In this document: positions 26,127-34,723 of the stretch, in pieces
Layout of the letters: each line of letters starts with the position of its first letter
How positions within the stretch are numbered: position 1 is the first letter of the stretch
Assembly (NCBI GenBank): GCA_963822215.1
Contig: CAWGGX010000003.1
Coordinates: forward strand, 682,001 to 746,000
Origin: Roseiarcus sp963822215
Lineage (GTDB): Bacteria > Pseudomonadota > Alphaproteobacteria > Rhizobiales > Beijerinckiaceae
Length of the DNA: 64,000 nt
Direction: 5' to 3'
The notes under the pieces: model-generated
Seen by the model: only the letters and a program-made list of their open reading frames with translations
Databases searched by the model: none
What the model was told of the DNA's origin: nothing
Program-made: the position numbers and the translations under genes

Positions 26127-27455
26127 ATGCAGTGGTTGAGTGATCTGTGGACCGGCGACAACCGATTTGTGCAATTCGCCGTGCTGGCGGCTTGCGGAAT
26201 TGCCGTCCTGGTGGCGTTCGTGATCATCTATCGCGTCGTCTTCGCCCACCGTTTGCGCGTTCCCGGAGGCCGGACGCGCCAGCCGAGGCTGGGACTGGTC
26301 GACGCCTTCAGCCTTGACGGACAAAGGCAGCTCGTTCTCGTCCGGCGGGACAATGTCGAGCACCTGATCATGATCGGCGGCCCGAACGACGTCCTGCTCG
26401 AATCGCAAATCAACCGCGCCGTCGCGACGCCGCGCGAGAACGGGCTCGCCGCGTCCGGGCCCGCGTCGCCGACGCGGCGGCGGGCCGACGCGGTCGCCGT
26501 CGCGCCCCCTGCGGCCGCCCAGCCCCTGGCGGCGGCTGCGACCGAGATCCCGCCGCCGGCGCCCGCCGCGGCTGCGGAAGGGCGTGCGGATCCCGTGCGT
26601 CCCCCCGCCAATGCGCCGGCGCCCGCCGCGCCCCAGCCTCAGCGGCAACCCGCGCCGGCTGCGGCGCAGCCCCAGGCGGCGGCCGTTGCAGCCGCCTCGG
26701 CTGCGCCGGCCGCCGACCGTACGCCAGAGGCGGCGCAGGCGCAGGCCGCCGCCCTCCGCGCGGCTCCAACGCTTCTCCGCCGGACGATGCCTGCGCCGAT
26801 CGCGCCGCTCGGCCGGACGACCGCCTCCCGCCCGCCGGCAAAGCCGGCGCACCCGCCGCAATCGGCCCAGCCAGCCGCCGCGCCGCCTTCGGCCGCCGGC
26901 GCGGCCCGTCCCGTCGAGGCCGCGCCACGCCCCGGCGAGGCGGCTCCCCATCCGGGCGACGTCTCGCCCCGTCCGGCGCACACGCCGTCGTCTCAGCCGC
27001 CCAAAGCGGACATGGCGCACAAGACGGAGCCGACGATCCTGACGGTCAAGGCGGAGCCGGCTCCGCATCCGGCGCCGTATCCGAATGCGGTCCCGCACGA
27101 GGCTGCCGCCGCGCCGAAGCCCATGCCCCGCCCGGCCCCGGTCGGCGCCGCGCCGACGGCGGTTCACGCTCCGGCCGCCGGTCCGACGCCGGCGACCTCG
27201 GCCGATGTCCGTCCGCACTCCCCGCGCGCCGAGGCGCCCGGCTCGGCGCCGCGTCCGGAGCCGAGAGCCGACGTTCGCCCGCCGCCCAGCCCGGCGCATC
27301 CGGGCGCGGGCCCGCTCACGAGTCCGCATCGCCCGGCCGCAGCCGCGTCCCCGGCCGCCGAGAAGCAGCAGCCGGTGATCGACGATCCGTTCGCCGGGCT
27401 CGATTCGCTCGAAGCGGAAATGGCCAAGCTGCTCGGGCGCGAAAAGCGGACTTGA
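26127..27455 (+). CDS. FliO-like membrane protein with long proline/alanine-rich tail
   Basis: 442 residues from the ATG at 26127 (MQWLSDLWTGDNRF). One membrane helix (about 14-36) is followed by a compact FliO-like domain (about 40-95: RLGLVDAFSLDGQRQLVLVRRDNVEHLIMIGGPNDVLLE). The remaining ~330 residues are low-complexity Pro/Ala/Arg with no fold visible, ending in a conserved-looking acidic helix DPFAGLDSLEAEMAKLLG. FliO assists assembly of the flagellar export gate. No other flagellar gene is in the window, and such proteins are widespread in Hyphomicrobiales, so a flagellar role is likely but unproven. Confidence 0.72.
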   Translation: MQWLSDLWTGDNRFVQFAVLAACGIAVLVAFVIIYRVVFAHRLRVPGGRTRQPRLGLVDAFSLDGQRQLVLVRRDNVEHLIMIGGPNDVLLESQINRAVATPRENGLAASGPASPTRRRADAVAVAPPAAAQPLAAAATEIPPPAPAAAAEGRADPVRPPANAPAPAAPQPQRQPAPAAAQPQAAAVAAASAAPAADRTPEAAQAQAAALRAAPTLLRRTMPAPIAPLGRTTASRPPAKPAHPPQSAQPAAAPPSAAGAARPVEAAPRPGEAAPHPGDVSPRPAHTPSSQPPKADMAHKTEPTILTVKAEPAPHPAPYPNAVPHEAAAAPKPMPRPAPVGAAPTAVHAPAAGPTPATSADVRPHSPRAEAPGSAPRPEPRADVRPPPSPAHPGAGPLTSPHRPAAAASPAAEKQQPVIDDPFAGLDSLEAEMAKLLGREKRT

Positions 27456-27488
27456 GATCGCGTCGGGCGCGCGCGGTCCGACGGTCGT

Positions 27489-27905
27489 TCAGTCGTCGCG
27501 GTAGATCTTCTCGCGCCGCTCGTGGCGCTCCTGCGCTTCGACCGAAAGGGTGGCGATCGGGCGCGCGTCGAGCCGGCGCAGCGAGATCGGCTCGCCCGTC
27601 TCGACGCAATAGCCGTACGAGCCGTCATCGATCCGCGTGAGCGCGGCTTCGATCTTGGAGATGAGCTTGCGCTGGCGGTCGCGCGCGCGCAGTTCGATGG
27701 CGCGGTCCGTTTCCGACGAAGCGCGGTCGGCGATGTCGGGGTGATTCTCGCTTTCGAGTTGAAGGGCGTTCAGCGTGTCGCGGCTTTCGGCGAGGATCAA
27801 TTCGCGCCACGCGATCAGTTTGCGCCGGAAATACTCGCGCTGTCGCTCGTTCATGAACGGCTCCGCGTCCGACGGCCTGTAGCTCTCAGAGCCGAGATCG
27901 TTCAT
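27489..27905 (-). CDS. dksA: RNA polymerase-binding transcription factor DksA (zinc-less type)
   Basis: 138 residues from the ATG at 27905 (MNDLGSESYRPSDAEPFM). A long coiled coil (about 18-100) is followed by a C-terminal globular part. In E. coli DksA four cysteines bind zinc; here the region reads YGYCVETGEPISLRRLDARP ... LSVEAQE, with only the first Cys left. This is the cysteine-poor form common in rhizobia, comparable to zinc-independent DksA2. The protein binds the secondary channel of RNA polymerase and works with ppGpp in the stringent response. It is convergent with the fliO-like gene. Confidence 0.93.
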   Translation of the reverse strand: MNDLGSESYRPSDAEPFMNERQREYFRRKLIAWRELILAESRDTLNALQLESENHPDIADRASSETDRAIELRARDRQRKLISKIEAALTRIDDGSYGYCVETGEPISLRRLDARPIATLSVEAQERHERREKIYRDD

Positions 27906-28124
27906 CCGTGATCCCTGTCCCCAGTGGAATTTGGCGGCCTTATAGCGGCCCCGTGTCGAAGGAACAACGGCTATCGTCCAGACCTCGCACACCCACGCGG
28001 TTGTGAAGCGGCGAACGCGCCGACTGGAGCATATTGCCGCAGGCGGCTTGCCAGACGACCGGCCGGGCGTCACCTTGCCGTCAGGTTCGGACCCGAGGGC
28101 CTGGATTTCGAAGGGAGGGTGTTG

Positions 28125-28547
28125 ATGTACAAGCGTATCATTCTCGCGGTCGACCTGGGCGAGACCCCGGCGCCGCCCAAAGGGTTGCCAGAGGCGCTGG
28201 AACTGGCCAAGGGCTGGGGCGGCGACCTGCGGCTGGTCAACGTGCAGCCGGTCGTGCCTACGACATTCATGGAATATGTGCCGGCCGACTTCGACGCCGA
28301 GCAGACCAAGCGAGCCAAGGAGTCGCTTGACGAGGTCCTTGCGGGGATCGATCTGCCGGCAAACCGCAAGAGCGCCGCCGCCCGCGCCGGCGGCATCTAC
28401 CACGAACTCCTGCAGGAAGCCTCCGAGTGGAACGCCGACCTCATCGTGGTCGGCTCCCACCGTCCGGTGATGAGCGACTATCTGCTCGGCTCGAACGCCA
28501 AGACGATCGTCCGTCACGCGCAGTGCTCGGTGCTGGTGGTGCGGTGA
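28125..28547 (+). CDS. Universal stress protein (UspA family)
   Basis: 140 residues from the ATG at 28125, with GGAGG 6-10 nt upstream. The N-terminal strand MYKRIILAVDLG and C-terminal ATP-binding segment VVGSHRPVMSDYLLGSNAKTIVRHAQCSVLVVR are typical; the glycine-rich G-x2-G-x9-G(S/T) loop reads GSHRPVMSDYLLGS, a close variant. A single domain of usual length. Divergent from dksA. Confidence 0.93.
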   Translation: MYKRIILAVDLGETPAPPKGLPEALELAKGWGGDLRLVNVQPVVPTTFMEYVPADFDAEQTKRAKESLDEVLAGIDLPANRKSAAARAGGIYHELLQEASEWNADLIVVGSHRPVMSDYLLGSNAKTIVRHAQCSVLVVR

Positions 28548-28941
28548 CGGCGTAGCGGTTTTCTCCTCTCCCCGCGAGGCGCTGCAGACGGCACGCATCT
28601 CAGCGAACCCCTTCCTCAGCTTTGCTCTACGGGATGCACACATCTCTGGCCGCAACAACTTTGCCGGAAGAGCGCTTACCAGCGGCCAATGCGATCCCTT
28701 CTCCGCGTAGCGGGGAAGGTGGCGCGTAGCGCCGGATGGGGTGTGGTCCGTCGCCGCCGACCGCCCTTGATTTGCGCGACCGTTACAGCCAACCGCATGC
28801 GGAGCCACCCTGCTCGGCGCACCCCATCCGGCCCTATCGGGCCACCTTCCCCAGCGGAACTGGGGAAGGGGATGTCCGGCCTGCGCCGCGTCAAGAACGA
28901 TGTGTGCATCCCATAGCAGCCCGGCTGGGGAAGGAGCGGGC
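28548..28941. repeat. Gap containing a REP-like inverted repeat
   Basis: 394 bp without a gene. Arms at 28716-28743 and 28820-28848 (AAGGTGGCGCGTAGCGCCGG against CCGGCCCTATCGGGCCACCTT) can pair into a long imperfect hairpin downstream of usp. A second short palindrome, CTTCCCCAGCGGAACTGGGG, follows at about 28847-28867. Confidence 0.65.
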
Positions 28942-30118
28942 TCAGGCGGCCAGCGCCTTCATCGCCGCCTCGACGCCGTCGGGCGTCAGCCCGAACATGC
29001 GCCGCTGGAAAATCTCGGCGATCATCTGGGTCGACTGCGAATAAGACCAGTGCTGCTCTGGGGTCGGATTGATCCAGACCGTGCGCGGCCAGGTCGCGAT
29101 CGCCCGTTCCAGCCATACCCGGCCGGGCTCCGGATTGAGGTGCTCAACCGAGCCGCCCGGCGAGACGATCTCGTAGGGGCTCATCGACGCGTCGCCGACG
29201 AAAACGACGCGATAGTCGCGCCCGTAGGAGTTGAAGAGGTCGCGGGTGGCGATCCGCTCTTCAGTGCGGCGGCGGTTGTTCTTCCACACGCTCTCGTAGA
29301 GACAATTGTGGAAGTAGAAATGCTCGAGCCGCTTGAACTGGCTCTGAGCCGCCGAAAACAGCTGCTCCGCCGCCTCGACGTGCCAGTCCATCGAGCCGCC
29401 GACGTCGAGGAACAGCAGCACCTTGACGGCGTTCCGTCGTTCCGGGCGCAACTGGACGTCGATATAGCCCTTATCGGCGGTCGAGCGGATCGTGCCGTCG
29501 AGGTCGAGTTCGTCGGCCGCGCCCTCGCGCGCGAACCGCCTGAAGTCTGCGCAGCGCGAGCTTGATGTTGCGCGGCCCGAGCTCCGCGTCGCCGTCGAAG
29601 TCCTTGAACTCCCGCTTGTCCCAGACCTTGACGGCGCTGCCGCGCCGGCCCCTGTCCTGACCGATCCGCACACCCTCGGGGTGGTCGCCATAGGCGCCGA
29701 AAGGCGACGTCCCTCCCGTGCCGATCCATTTCGAGCCGCCCTGGTGGCGCCCTTTCTGCTCGGCCAGACGCTGGCGCAGGGTTTCCATCAGCTTGTCGAA
29801 GCCGAGCTTCTCGATCTCGGCTCGCTCCTCCGGGCTCAAGAAGCGCTCGGCCATGCGGTGCAGCCATTCCTCCGGCAACTCCTCGGCCTCGACCGCCGCG
29901 CTGACGGACAGCACGCCCTTGAAGGTCGAGGCGAACACCACATCGAACTTGTCGAGATTGCGCTCGTCCTTGACGAGGACCGCGCGCGACAGGCGATAGA
30001 ACTCGTCGACCGACCTTTCCGCCAGATCGCCTTCGAGCGCCCGAATCAGGTCGAGATACTCGCGCGGGGTGACCGGGACGTGCGCCTGCCGAAGGTTCGC
30101 GAAGAAGGTCAGGAACAT
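28942..30118 (-). CDS. CoxE-like VWA-domain protein (frameshifted as sequenced)
   Basis: Two overlapping frames together make one protein of about 390 residues. The first (30118 to about 29545; MFLTFFANLRQAHVPVTPRE) is the N-terminal half ending ELGPRNIKLALRRL. The second resumes with RRFAREGAADELDLDGTIRS, then the VWA domain VLLFLDVGGSMDWHVE (MIDAS D-x-G-x-S altered to DVGGS), VVFVGDASMSPYEI and VWINPTPEQHW. One extra base near 29542 explains the shift. Such proteins pair with MoxR ATPases; the moxR gene is at 21118-21960. Either a sequencing indel or a young pseudogene. Confidence 0.82.
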
Positions 30119-30153
30119 GGCAACAATCTAGCGCGCCGCTCCCGCGCTGTGCA

Positions 30154-31050
30154 ATGCTCGGCCGAGAATTGGAATCGGACATCATGGCCGCAGTGGTCGA
30201 TCGACAGACCTTTGTCTTGCCGCGCGCCGTCGCGCCCGACGTGGAAGTCTTGGCCATCGGCGATGTCCATGGCCGGCCCGACCTTCTGCGCGCGCTGCTC
30301 GACGAAGCGGCCCGCGAACCGCGTCACAGGGACCGGCGCGTGCTGGTTTTTCTCGGCGACCTCGTCGACCGCGGTCCCGACAGCCTGGGGACGATCGATC
30401 TCGCAATCGGCGCGGGCGCTGAGATCCGCGCAGACGAGTGCGTCACGCTGATGGGAAATCACGAGTCGATGATGCGGCTCGCGCTCGATCCCCGCACGCC
30501 GTGGGACGACGCGCTCGATGCGCTGGCCAACTGGCTGCGCAACGGCGGCGGCGCGGTCGTTCGGCAGTTTGCCGATTTCGAGGTCCAGCCGCCCGGGCCC
30601 GAGGAACTCTTGACCGTCATCCGCGTCGCGTTGCCGGACCGGATACGCCTCTGGCTCGAGAGCCTGCGCCCGAACTGGCGCTCGGGCGAGACCCTGTTCG
30701 TCCATGCGGGGGTGAATCCGAACATCGATCTCGAAAGCTTTCTCGCCACGCCCTGGAACGTGCCGCTTGCCGAACTCGAGGAGGAAACGCACTGGGCCTG
30801 GGTGCGGTGGCCGTTCCTTGAGGCCGCTCCGGGCCCGCAAGGCTATGGCGGCTATTTCGTCGTGCACGGGCACACGCCGAACGACGCGCGTCTCAATCCT
30901 TCCCATGGGGATCAGATTCGCGCTTACCGCCTCAATCTCGACGCCGGCTCCGGCCGGACCGGCCTGGTCAAGATGGGCGTTTTTCGCGGCGCGGAGGTCA
31001 AGGTGCTGACCGCGCTCGGCCCGACGAACGCGATGATGAGTCGCGACTAA
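30154..31050 (+). CDS. PPP-family metallophosphoesterase (serine/threonine phosphatase-like)
   Basis: 298 residues (Met11 at 30184 is an alternative start). The three phosphoesterase motifs are intact: GDVHG at residues 36-40, GDLVDRG at about 69-75 and GNHE at about 108-111, followed by FVHAGVNP and VVHGHTPN carrying the remaining metal-binding histidines. This is the bacterial PrpA/ApaH-like branch, which removes phosphate from proteins or splits dinucleoside polyphosphates; the substrate is not readable. It is divergent from the coxE-like gene with a 35-bp gap. Confidence 0.88.
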   Translation: MLGRELESDIMAAVVDRQTFVLPRAVAPDVEVLAIGDVHGRPDLLRALLDEAAREPRHRDRRVLVFLGDLVDRGPDSLGTIDLAIGAGAEIRADECVTLMGNHESMMRLALDPRTPWDDALDALANWLRNGGGAVVRQFADFEVQPPGPEELLTVIRVALPDRIRLWLESLRPNWRSGETLFVHAGVNPNIDLESFLATPWNVPLAELEEETHWAWVRWPFLEAAPGPQGYGGYFVVHGHTPNDARLNPSHGDQIRAYRLNLDAGSGRTGLVKMGVFRGAEVKVLTALGPTNAMMSRD

Positions 31051-31287
31051 AGAAAATTTCGTTGGCCGGACGGACACGCGCGGAGGGTCGGACGGGCGGC
31101 GTCTCGCCGCCCTCAAGGCGCGCGCGACGCGCGCCGTCCGTTTGCGAGGGACCGCTCGAACCGAGCGCCTTCGGCGGGCAGGGGAGGGCCATCCCGGCCG
31201 CGCCTTACAACCCGGCCGCGCCCGGTCTGGCGCCCTCGTTTTCGCCCGCCTGTTCTTTCCCTGATCCGCTCCGAAACCGCCTGATAG

Positions 31288-31437
31288 TTCCCTGTTCCGG
31301 TCGTTTGAAATTCCCTGTTCCGCGCGCGCTCGAGCCCGCAATCGGCAGGTTGCAAAGCCGGCAACGCAACGACATTGCAGGGCATCCTGGAACGGAGCGC
31401 CGACCCCGGCGCAAGAAAATTCCCTGCTAGCAGGGAA
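31288..31437. repeat. TTCCCTG repeats with an 18-bp palindrome
   Basis: In the 564-bp gap 31051-31614, TTCCCTGTTCCG occurs at 31288 and again at 31311 (23 bp apart), and a perfect 18-bp palindrome TTCCCTGCTAGCAGGGAA lies at 31420-31437. No gene is seen in the gap. Short TTCCCTG clusters may be remnants of a mobile element end or an operator; neither is proven. Confidence 0.5.
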
Positions 31438-31614
31438 GCCGGATCGTCGGGGCGGACAGACAGCGAGATGATTTTTTTGCCGAATTGGAGACGGATTGAA
31501 CGAACAAGCGACGTTCTCAGCCCTGAGCCCGACCGCCAAAGAACGGGATGATCGGACCCGCCCGCGACGATTGACTCCGGCCGCGGCGCATCCGCAAGAA
31601 AGGGGGTCTGGACG

Positions 31615-32958
31615 ATGGGTGACGGCTTCATGCGGACCTGGATCAAGGACCCCCTGGCGATTCTTGCCGATGGCGCGGAGCGCGGGCTTGTCGTCGAGGG
31701 GACGCGCATTGCGGAGCGGGTCGGCCGGGGTCGGACGCCGGCGCCGGTCGACGCGGTTTACGACGCCTCGCGTTCCGTCGTGCTGCCCGGGCTCGTCAAC
31801 GCGCATCACCATTTCTATCAGACCCTCACCCGCGCCCACCCGCAGGCGATCAACAAGACGCTCTTTCCCTGGCTCGTGGCGCTTTATCCGATCTGGTCGC
31901 GGCTGAAGCCCGAACATCTGCGCCTCGCCGTTCGCATGGCGCTGACCGAACTCCTCATCTCCGGCTGCACGACCGCGGCGGACCATCACTATCTCTATCC
32001 GGCCGGACTCGAGAACGCCGTCGACATTGCCGTCGAGGAAGCGCTGGGCCTCGGGATGCGAATGACCGTGTCGCGCGGCTCGATGAACCTGTCGGCAAAG
32101 GACGGCGGCCTCCCGCCCGACAGCGTGGTGCAGGACGCGGACACGATCCTGGCCGACAGCGAGCGGGTGCTGAAGCTGTTCCACGACCCAAGGCCCGGCG
32201 CGCGGATCCGCATTGCGCTCGCGCCGTGCTCGCCCTTCTCGATCGACAGGGATCTGATGCGGGAAAGCGCGCGGCTCGCCGAGCGCTATAACTGCCAGCT
32301 GCACACGCATCTGTGCGAGACCGGCGACGAGGAGCGGTTCTGCCTCGAGACCTATGGACTGAGGCCGGTCGATCTGCTCGAGGAGACGGGCTGGATGTCG
32401 AGCCGGGTCTGGCTCGCCCACGGCATCCACTTCAACGCCGAGGAAATCGGCCGGCTCGGCCGGGCAGCGGTGGGGGTCTGTCACTGCGCGGCGTCGAACA
32501 TGGTGCTCGCCTCCGGCATCTGCCGGACCTGCGAGCTCGAGGCGGCGGGCTCGGCCGTGGGCCTCGGCGTCGACGGCTCGGCCTCGAACGATTCCTCCAA
32601 CATGATGGAGGCGGCGCGCCACGCGCTGATGCTTCAGCGCCTGCGCTATGGCGCCGACAAGGTCACGCATCTCGACGTCCTGCGCTGGGCGACGGAGGGT
32701 TCCGCCCGCTGCCTCGGCCGTTCCGACATCGGTCGGATCGCGGAGGGCTATGAAGCCGACCTGGCGCTGTACACGCTCGACGAGCCGCGCTTTTCCGGCG
32801 CCCACGATCCGCTGGCGGCGCTCATCCTGTGCGGCGCGCACCGCGCCGACCGGGTCATGGTCGCTGGCGAATGGCGGGTCGTCGACGGCATGCCGACCGG
32901 GCTCGATCTCGGCGCGCTGATCGCCGAACACAGCGCCGCCGCCAAACATTTCGCGTAG
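31615..32958 (+). CDS. 8-oxoguanine deaminase (amidohydrolase)
   Basis: 447 residues (Met6 is an alternative start). Metal site LVNAHHHFYQTLTRAHP (about 60-76), then QLHTHLCE, LAHGIHF and the diagnostic CHCAASNMVLASGICRT and GLGVDGSASNDSSNMM, which separate 8-oxoguanine deaminases from atrazine chlorohydrolases and guanine deaminases. It hydrolyses 8-oxoguanine, and probably isocytosine-like bases, to uric acid and ammonia. No purine-catabolism neighbours are adjacent, but a cytosine-deaminase-like enzyme lies at 60 kb. Confidence 0.9.
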   Translation: MGDGFMRTWIKDPLAILADGAERGLVVEGTRIAERVGRGRTPAPVDAVYDASRSVVLPGLVNAHHHFYQTLTRAHPQAINKTLFPWLVALYPIWSRLKPEHLRLAVRMALTELLISGCTTAADHHYLYPAGLENAVDIAVEEALGLGMRMTVSRGSMNLSAKDGGLPPDSVVQDADTILADSERVLKLFHDPRPGARIRIALAPCSPFSIDRDLMRESARLAERYNCQLHTHLCETGDEERFCLETYGLRPVDLLEETGWMSSRVWLAHGIHFNAEEIGRLGRAAVGVCHCAASNMVLASGICRTCELEAAGSAVGLGVDGSASNDSSNMMEAARHALMLQRLRYGADKVTHLDVLRWATEGSARCLGRSDIGRIAEGYEADLALYTLDEPRFSGAHDPLAALILCGAHRADRVMVAGEWRVVDGMPTGLDLGALIAEHSAAAKHFA

Positions 32959-32969
32959 AGACCGGGCGG

Positions 32970-33335
32970 TTAGTCCGAGAACTGAACGATCTGATTGCTA
33001 TTCGTATCGACGATCGCGTTGCGGCCGTTGACGATCGCGCGCCCGTAGCCCGGTCGATCGGACATGGGGGAGGCAGTGAAGCCTTGGGGTAGCGCCTGAC
33101 CCACTTGGGCTTCGCCCGGCATCGTGATGTTCGGAACGCTGTCCGATGTCGTGGAGCTCGACCCGGTGATCGTCGTCGGGAGGGATGTCGGGGCGGCCGA
33201 TTGCGGCGGGCCATAAACTCCGCGCAGTTGGGCCGGCCCCGAAGAAAAGGCGGGCTGAAGCGTGCTCTGCTGTTGCGCATGGGCCACCGACATCGCGACG
33301 AACGAGACGGCGAGCGAAAGAACGAAACGGCGCAT
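32970..33335 (-). CDS. Small secreted protein, hypothetical
   Basis: 121 residues from the ATG at 33335, which has AAGGAG just upstream. Signal peptide 1-20 (FVLSLAVSFVAMSVAHA). The mature part is Ser/Pro/Thr-rich, then a C-terminal motif SDRPGYGRAIVNGRNAIVDTNSNQIV that resembles the end of small rhizobial periplasmic proteins of unknown function. Convergent with the 8-oxoguanine deaminase gene. Confidence 0.75.
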   Translation of the reverse strand: MRRFVLSLAVSFVAMSVAHAQQQSTLQPAFSSGPAQLRGVYGPPQSAAPTSLPTTITGSSSTTSDSVPNITMPGEAQVGQALPQGFTASPMSDRPGYGRAIVNGRNAIVDTNSNQIVQFSD

Positions 33336-33344
33336 GAAACGCTC

Positions 33345-33370
33345 CTTATAACGGCCGCTTATAACGGCCG
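33345..33370. promoter_or_regulatory. Tandem 13-bp direct repeat before the small secreted protein
   Basis: CTTATAACGGCCG occurs twice back to back, 10 bp upstream of the start codon at 33335 (gene on -). Each unit contains part of the palindrome AACGGCCGTT, and the proximal unit overlaps the ribosome site. It could be an operator or a simple duplication. The rest of the 408-bp gap to 33743 shows no gene. Confidence 0.45.
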
Positions 33371-33749
33371 TTGCTTGCAATCCGGATCTTAGTAAAGCTC
33401 CGACGGCCGTCGCGCCGGCGAGTGGGACGCGCGCCCGCCTTCCGGTCCACCAATTCGTCGATCTCCGCATGTTCCACTCCTTAGCCTTACTCCCGGGATG
33501 GCTCATTGGCCGCGCACGGAGCCTTTGTCGGCCCGAGGCGTATCGAATTTTCAGCCGTGGTTCTGATGGACGCTTCGAGCGGCCGAAGCCGGACGAAGAG
33601 TGCGTCGTTTCGGCGGGTTGCGCAATGTCGTCGTTTCGGATGAAATCCGCGCCACCAGCCGGCGCGATCATGCTGTACGCGGAAGGTTGACCCGCAACCG
33701 GCCGGCATGAGAATATGTTGAAGCTGTAACAGCGCGTGGACCCTTGCTT

Positions 33750-34646
33750 ATGCCCACCACGGAATTGTATAGATTTCCGATGACCACGCTTATCAAATAC
33801 GCAATCGTTCTGGCGTCGGGCGTCGGGATTGGATTCTACGTCAGCTGGCCGGGAAGCCTTGAGCGGGTCGCTAACCTCGCACGGATTGACGAGATCCACA
33901 TTCACATCACAAACAGTTTCGTGGATCCCAGACCGGAGGCGGCAGCAATTGTCAGCGACCCGACCGACCCAGGACGTGTCAACGAGGACCTGGACTATCT
34001 GATCGCGAAGCGGATCGGAACGCTCGCGGGATGGCAGACGTTTCTTGCCGCCCATGCGAACGGGGCTCGCGCCGAATCCGCAGAGGCGGAGATCGACAAG
34101 CTCTCCCTGCTCGCGAGGGCCTCTCAGCCGGCTGCCGCGGAAGTCTCAGATCTGGCGCCGCCCGGAGAAAAGGTAGAACCCGAGGCGGCGCGCCTGGCCT
34201 CGCCCTCGCAAGCCGCATTCCTTCGGCCCCACCGAACCTGCAATGATGGCGATGGCTGTCTGGAGGAATCGCGCAACAGCCCATCGGACGACGAAATTGC
34301 GGACTTGGCGACCGACCGGGACTTCGGAAAACTTCGACCGCGGCTCGTGAATCTCATCGATGGCTTTGCGACGGCGACCGATGAGCCGAATTCCGCCGCA
34401 ACGGCCGCTCCACAGCCCGAAGCAAAACCGCGCGCGACTGCCGTATCCGCCGAGCCGACTGTTTCCTCGCATATTACCCCCAATCGGCGTGAGCGCTCGT
34501 GCGGGGCCAACTTCGAATGTCGTTGGAAGACCCGGGCCTTGCCGCCTATTGTCCTGGCGCTTTTCGGCGTGAAGCCAAAGCACGCGCCGAGGGGATTCGG
34601 ACAGACGTTTGCCGAGGCGAGGCCAAGCGAGTTACGCGGTCGATAA
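33750..34646 (+). CDS. Hypothetical single-pass membrane protein
   Basis: 298 residues from the ATG at 33750 (a TTG two codons earlier is possible). One N-terminal membrane helix (about 12-30, LIKYAIVLASGVGIGFYVSW). A stretch AGWQTFLAAHANGARAESAEAEIDKL resembles the F-L-A-x-H-P-x-G helical motif often found at the ends of caspase-like or TPR proteins in rhizobia. The rest is Ala/Pro/Glu-rich without a recognisable fold. Codon use is slightly less GC-rich than the neighbours. Confidence 0.6.
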   Translation: MPTTELYRFPMTTLIKYAIVLASGVGIGFYVSWPGSLERVANLARIDEIHIHITNSFVDPRPEAAAIVSDPTDPGRVNEDLDYLIAKRIGTLAGWQTFLAAHANGARAESAEAEIDKLSLLARASQPAAAEVSDLAPPGEKVEPEAARLASPSQAAFLRPHRTCNDGDGCLEESRNSPSDDEIADLATDRDFGKLRPRLVNLIDGFATATDEPNSAATAAPQPEAKPRATAVSAEPTVSSHITPNRRERSCGANFECRWKTRALPPIVLALFGVKPKHAPRGFGQTFAEARPSELRGR

Positions 34647-34723
34647 AGCGGACGGGCGGCGTCTCGCCGCCCATGGCGCGCGAGACGCGCGCCCTCCAAG
34701 CGGTCCGCCGCGTCGATCGCCCC

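Noticed and set aside
30109..32949. 946-codon minus-strand open frame
   Set aside because: Lies opposite the phosphatase and the 8-oxoguanine deaminase, both with intact motifs; shadow frame.
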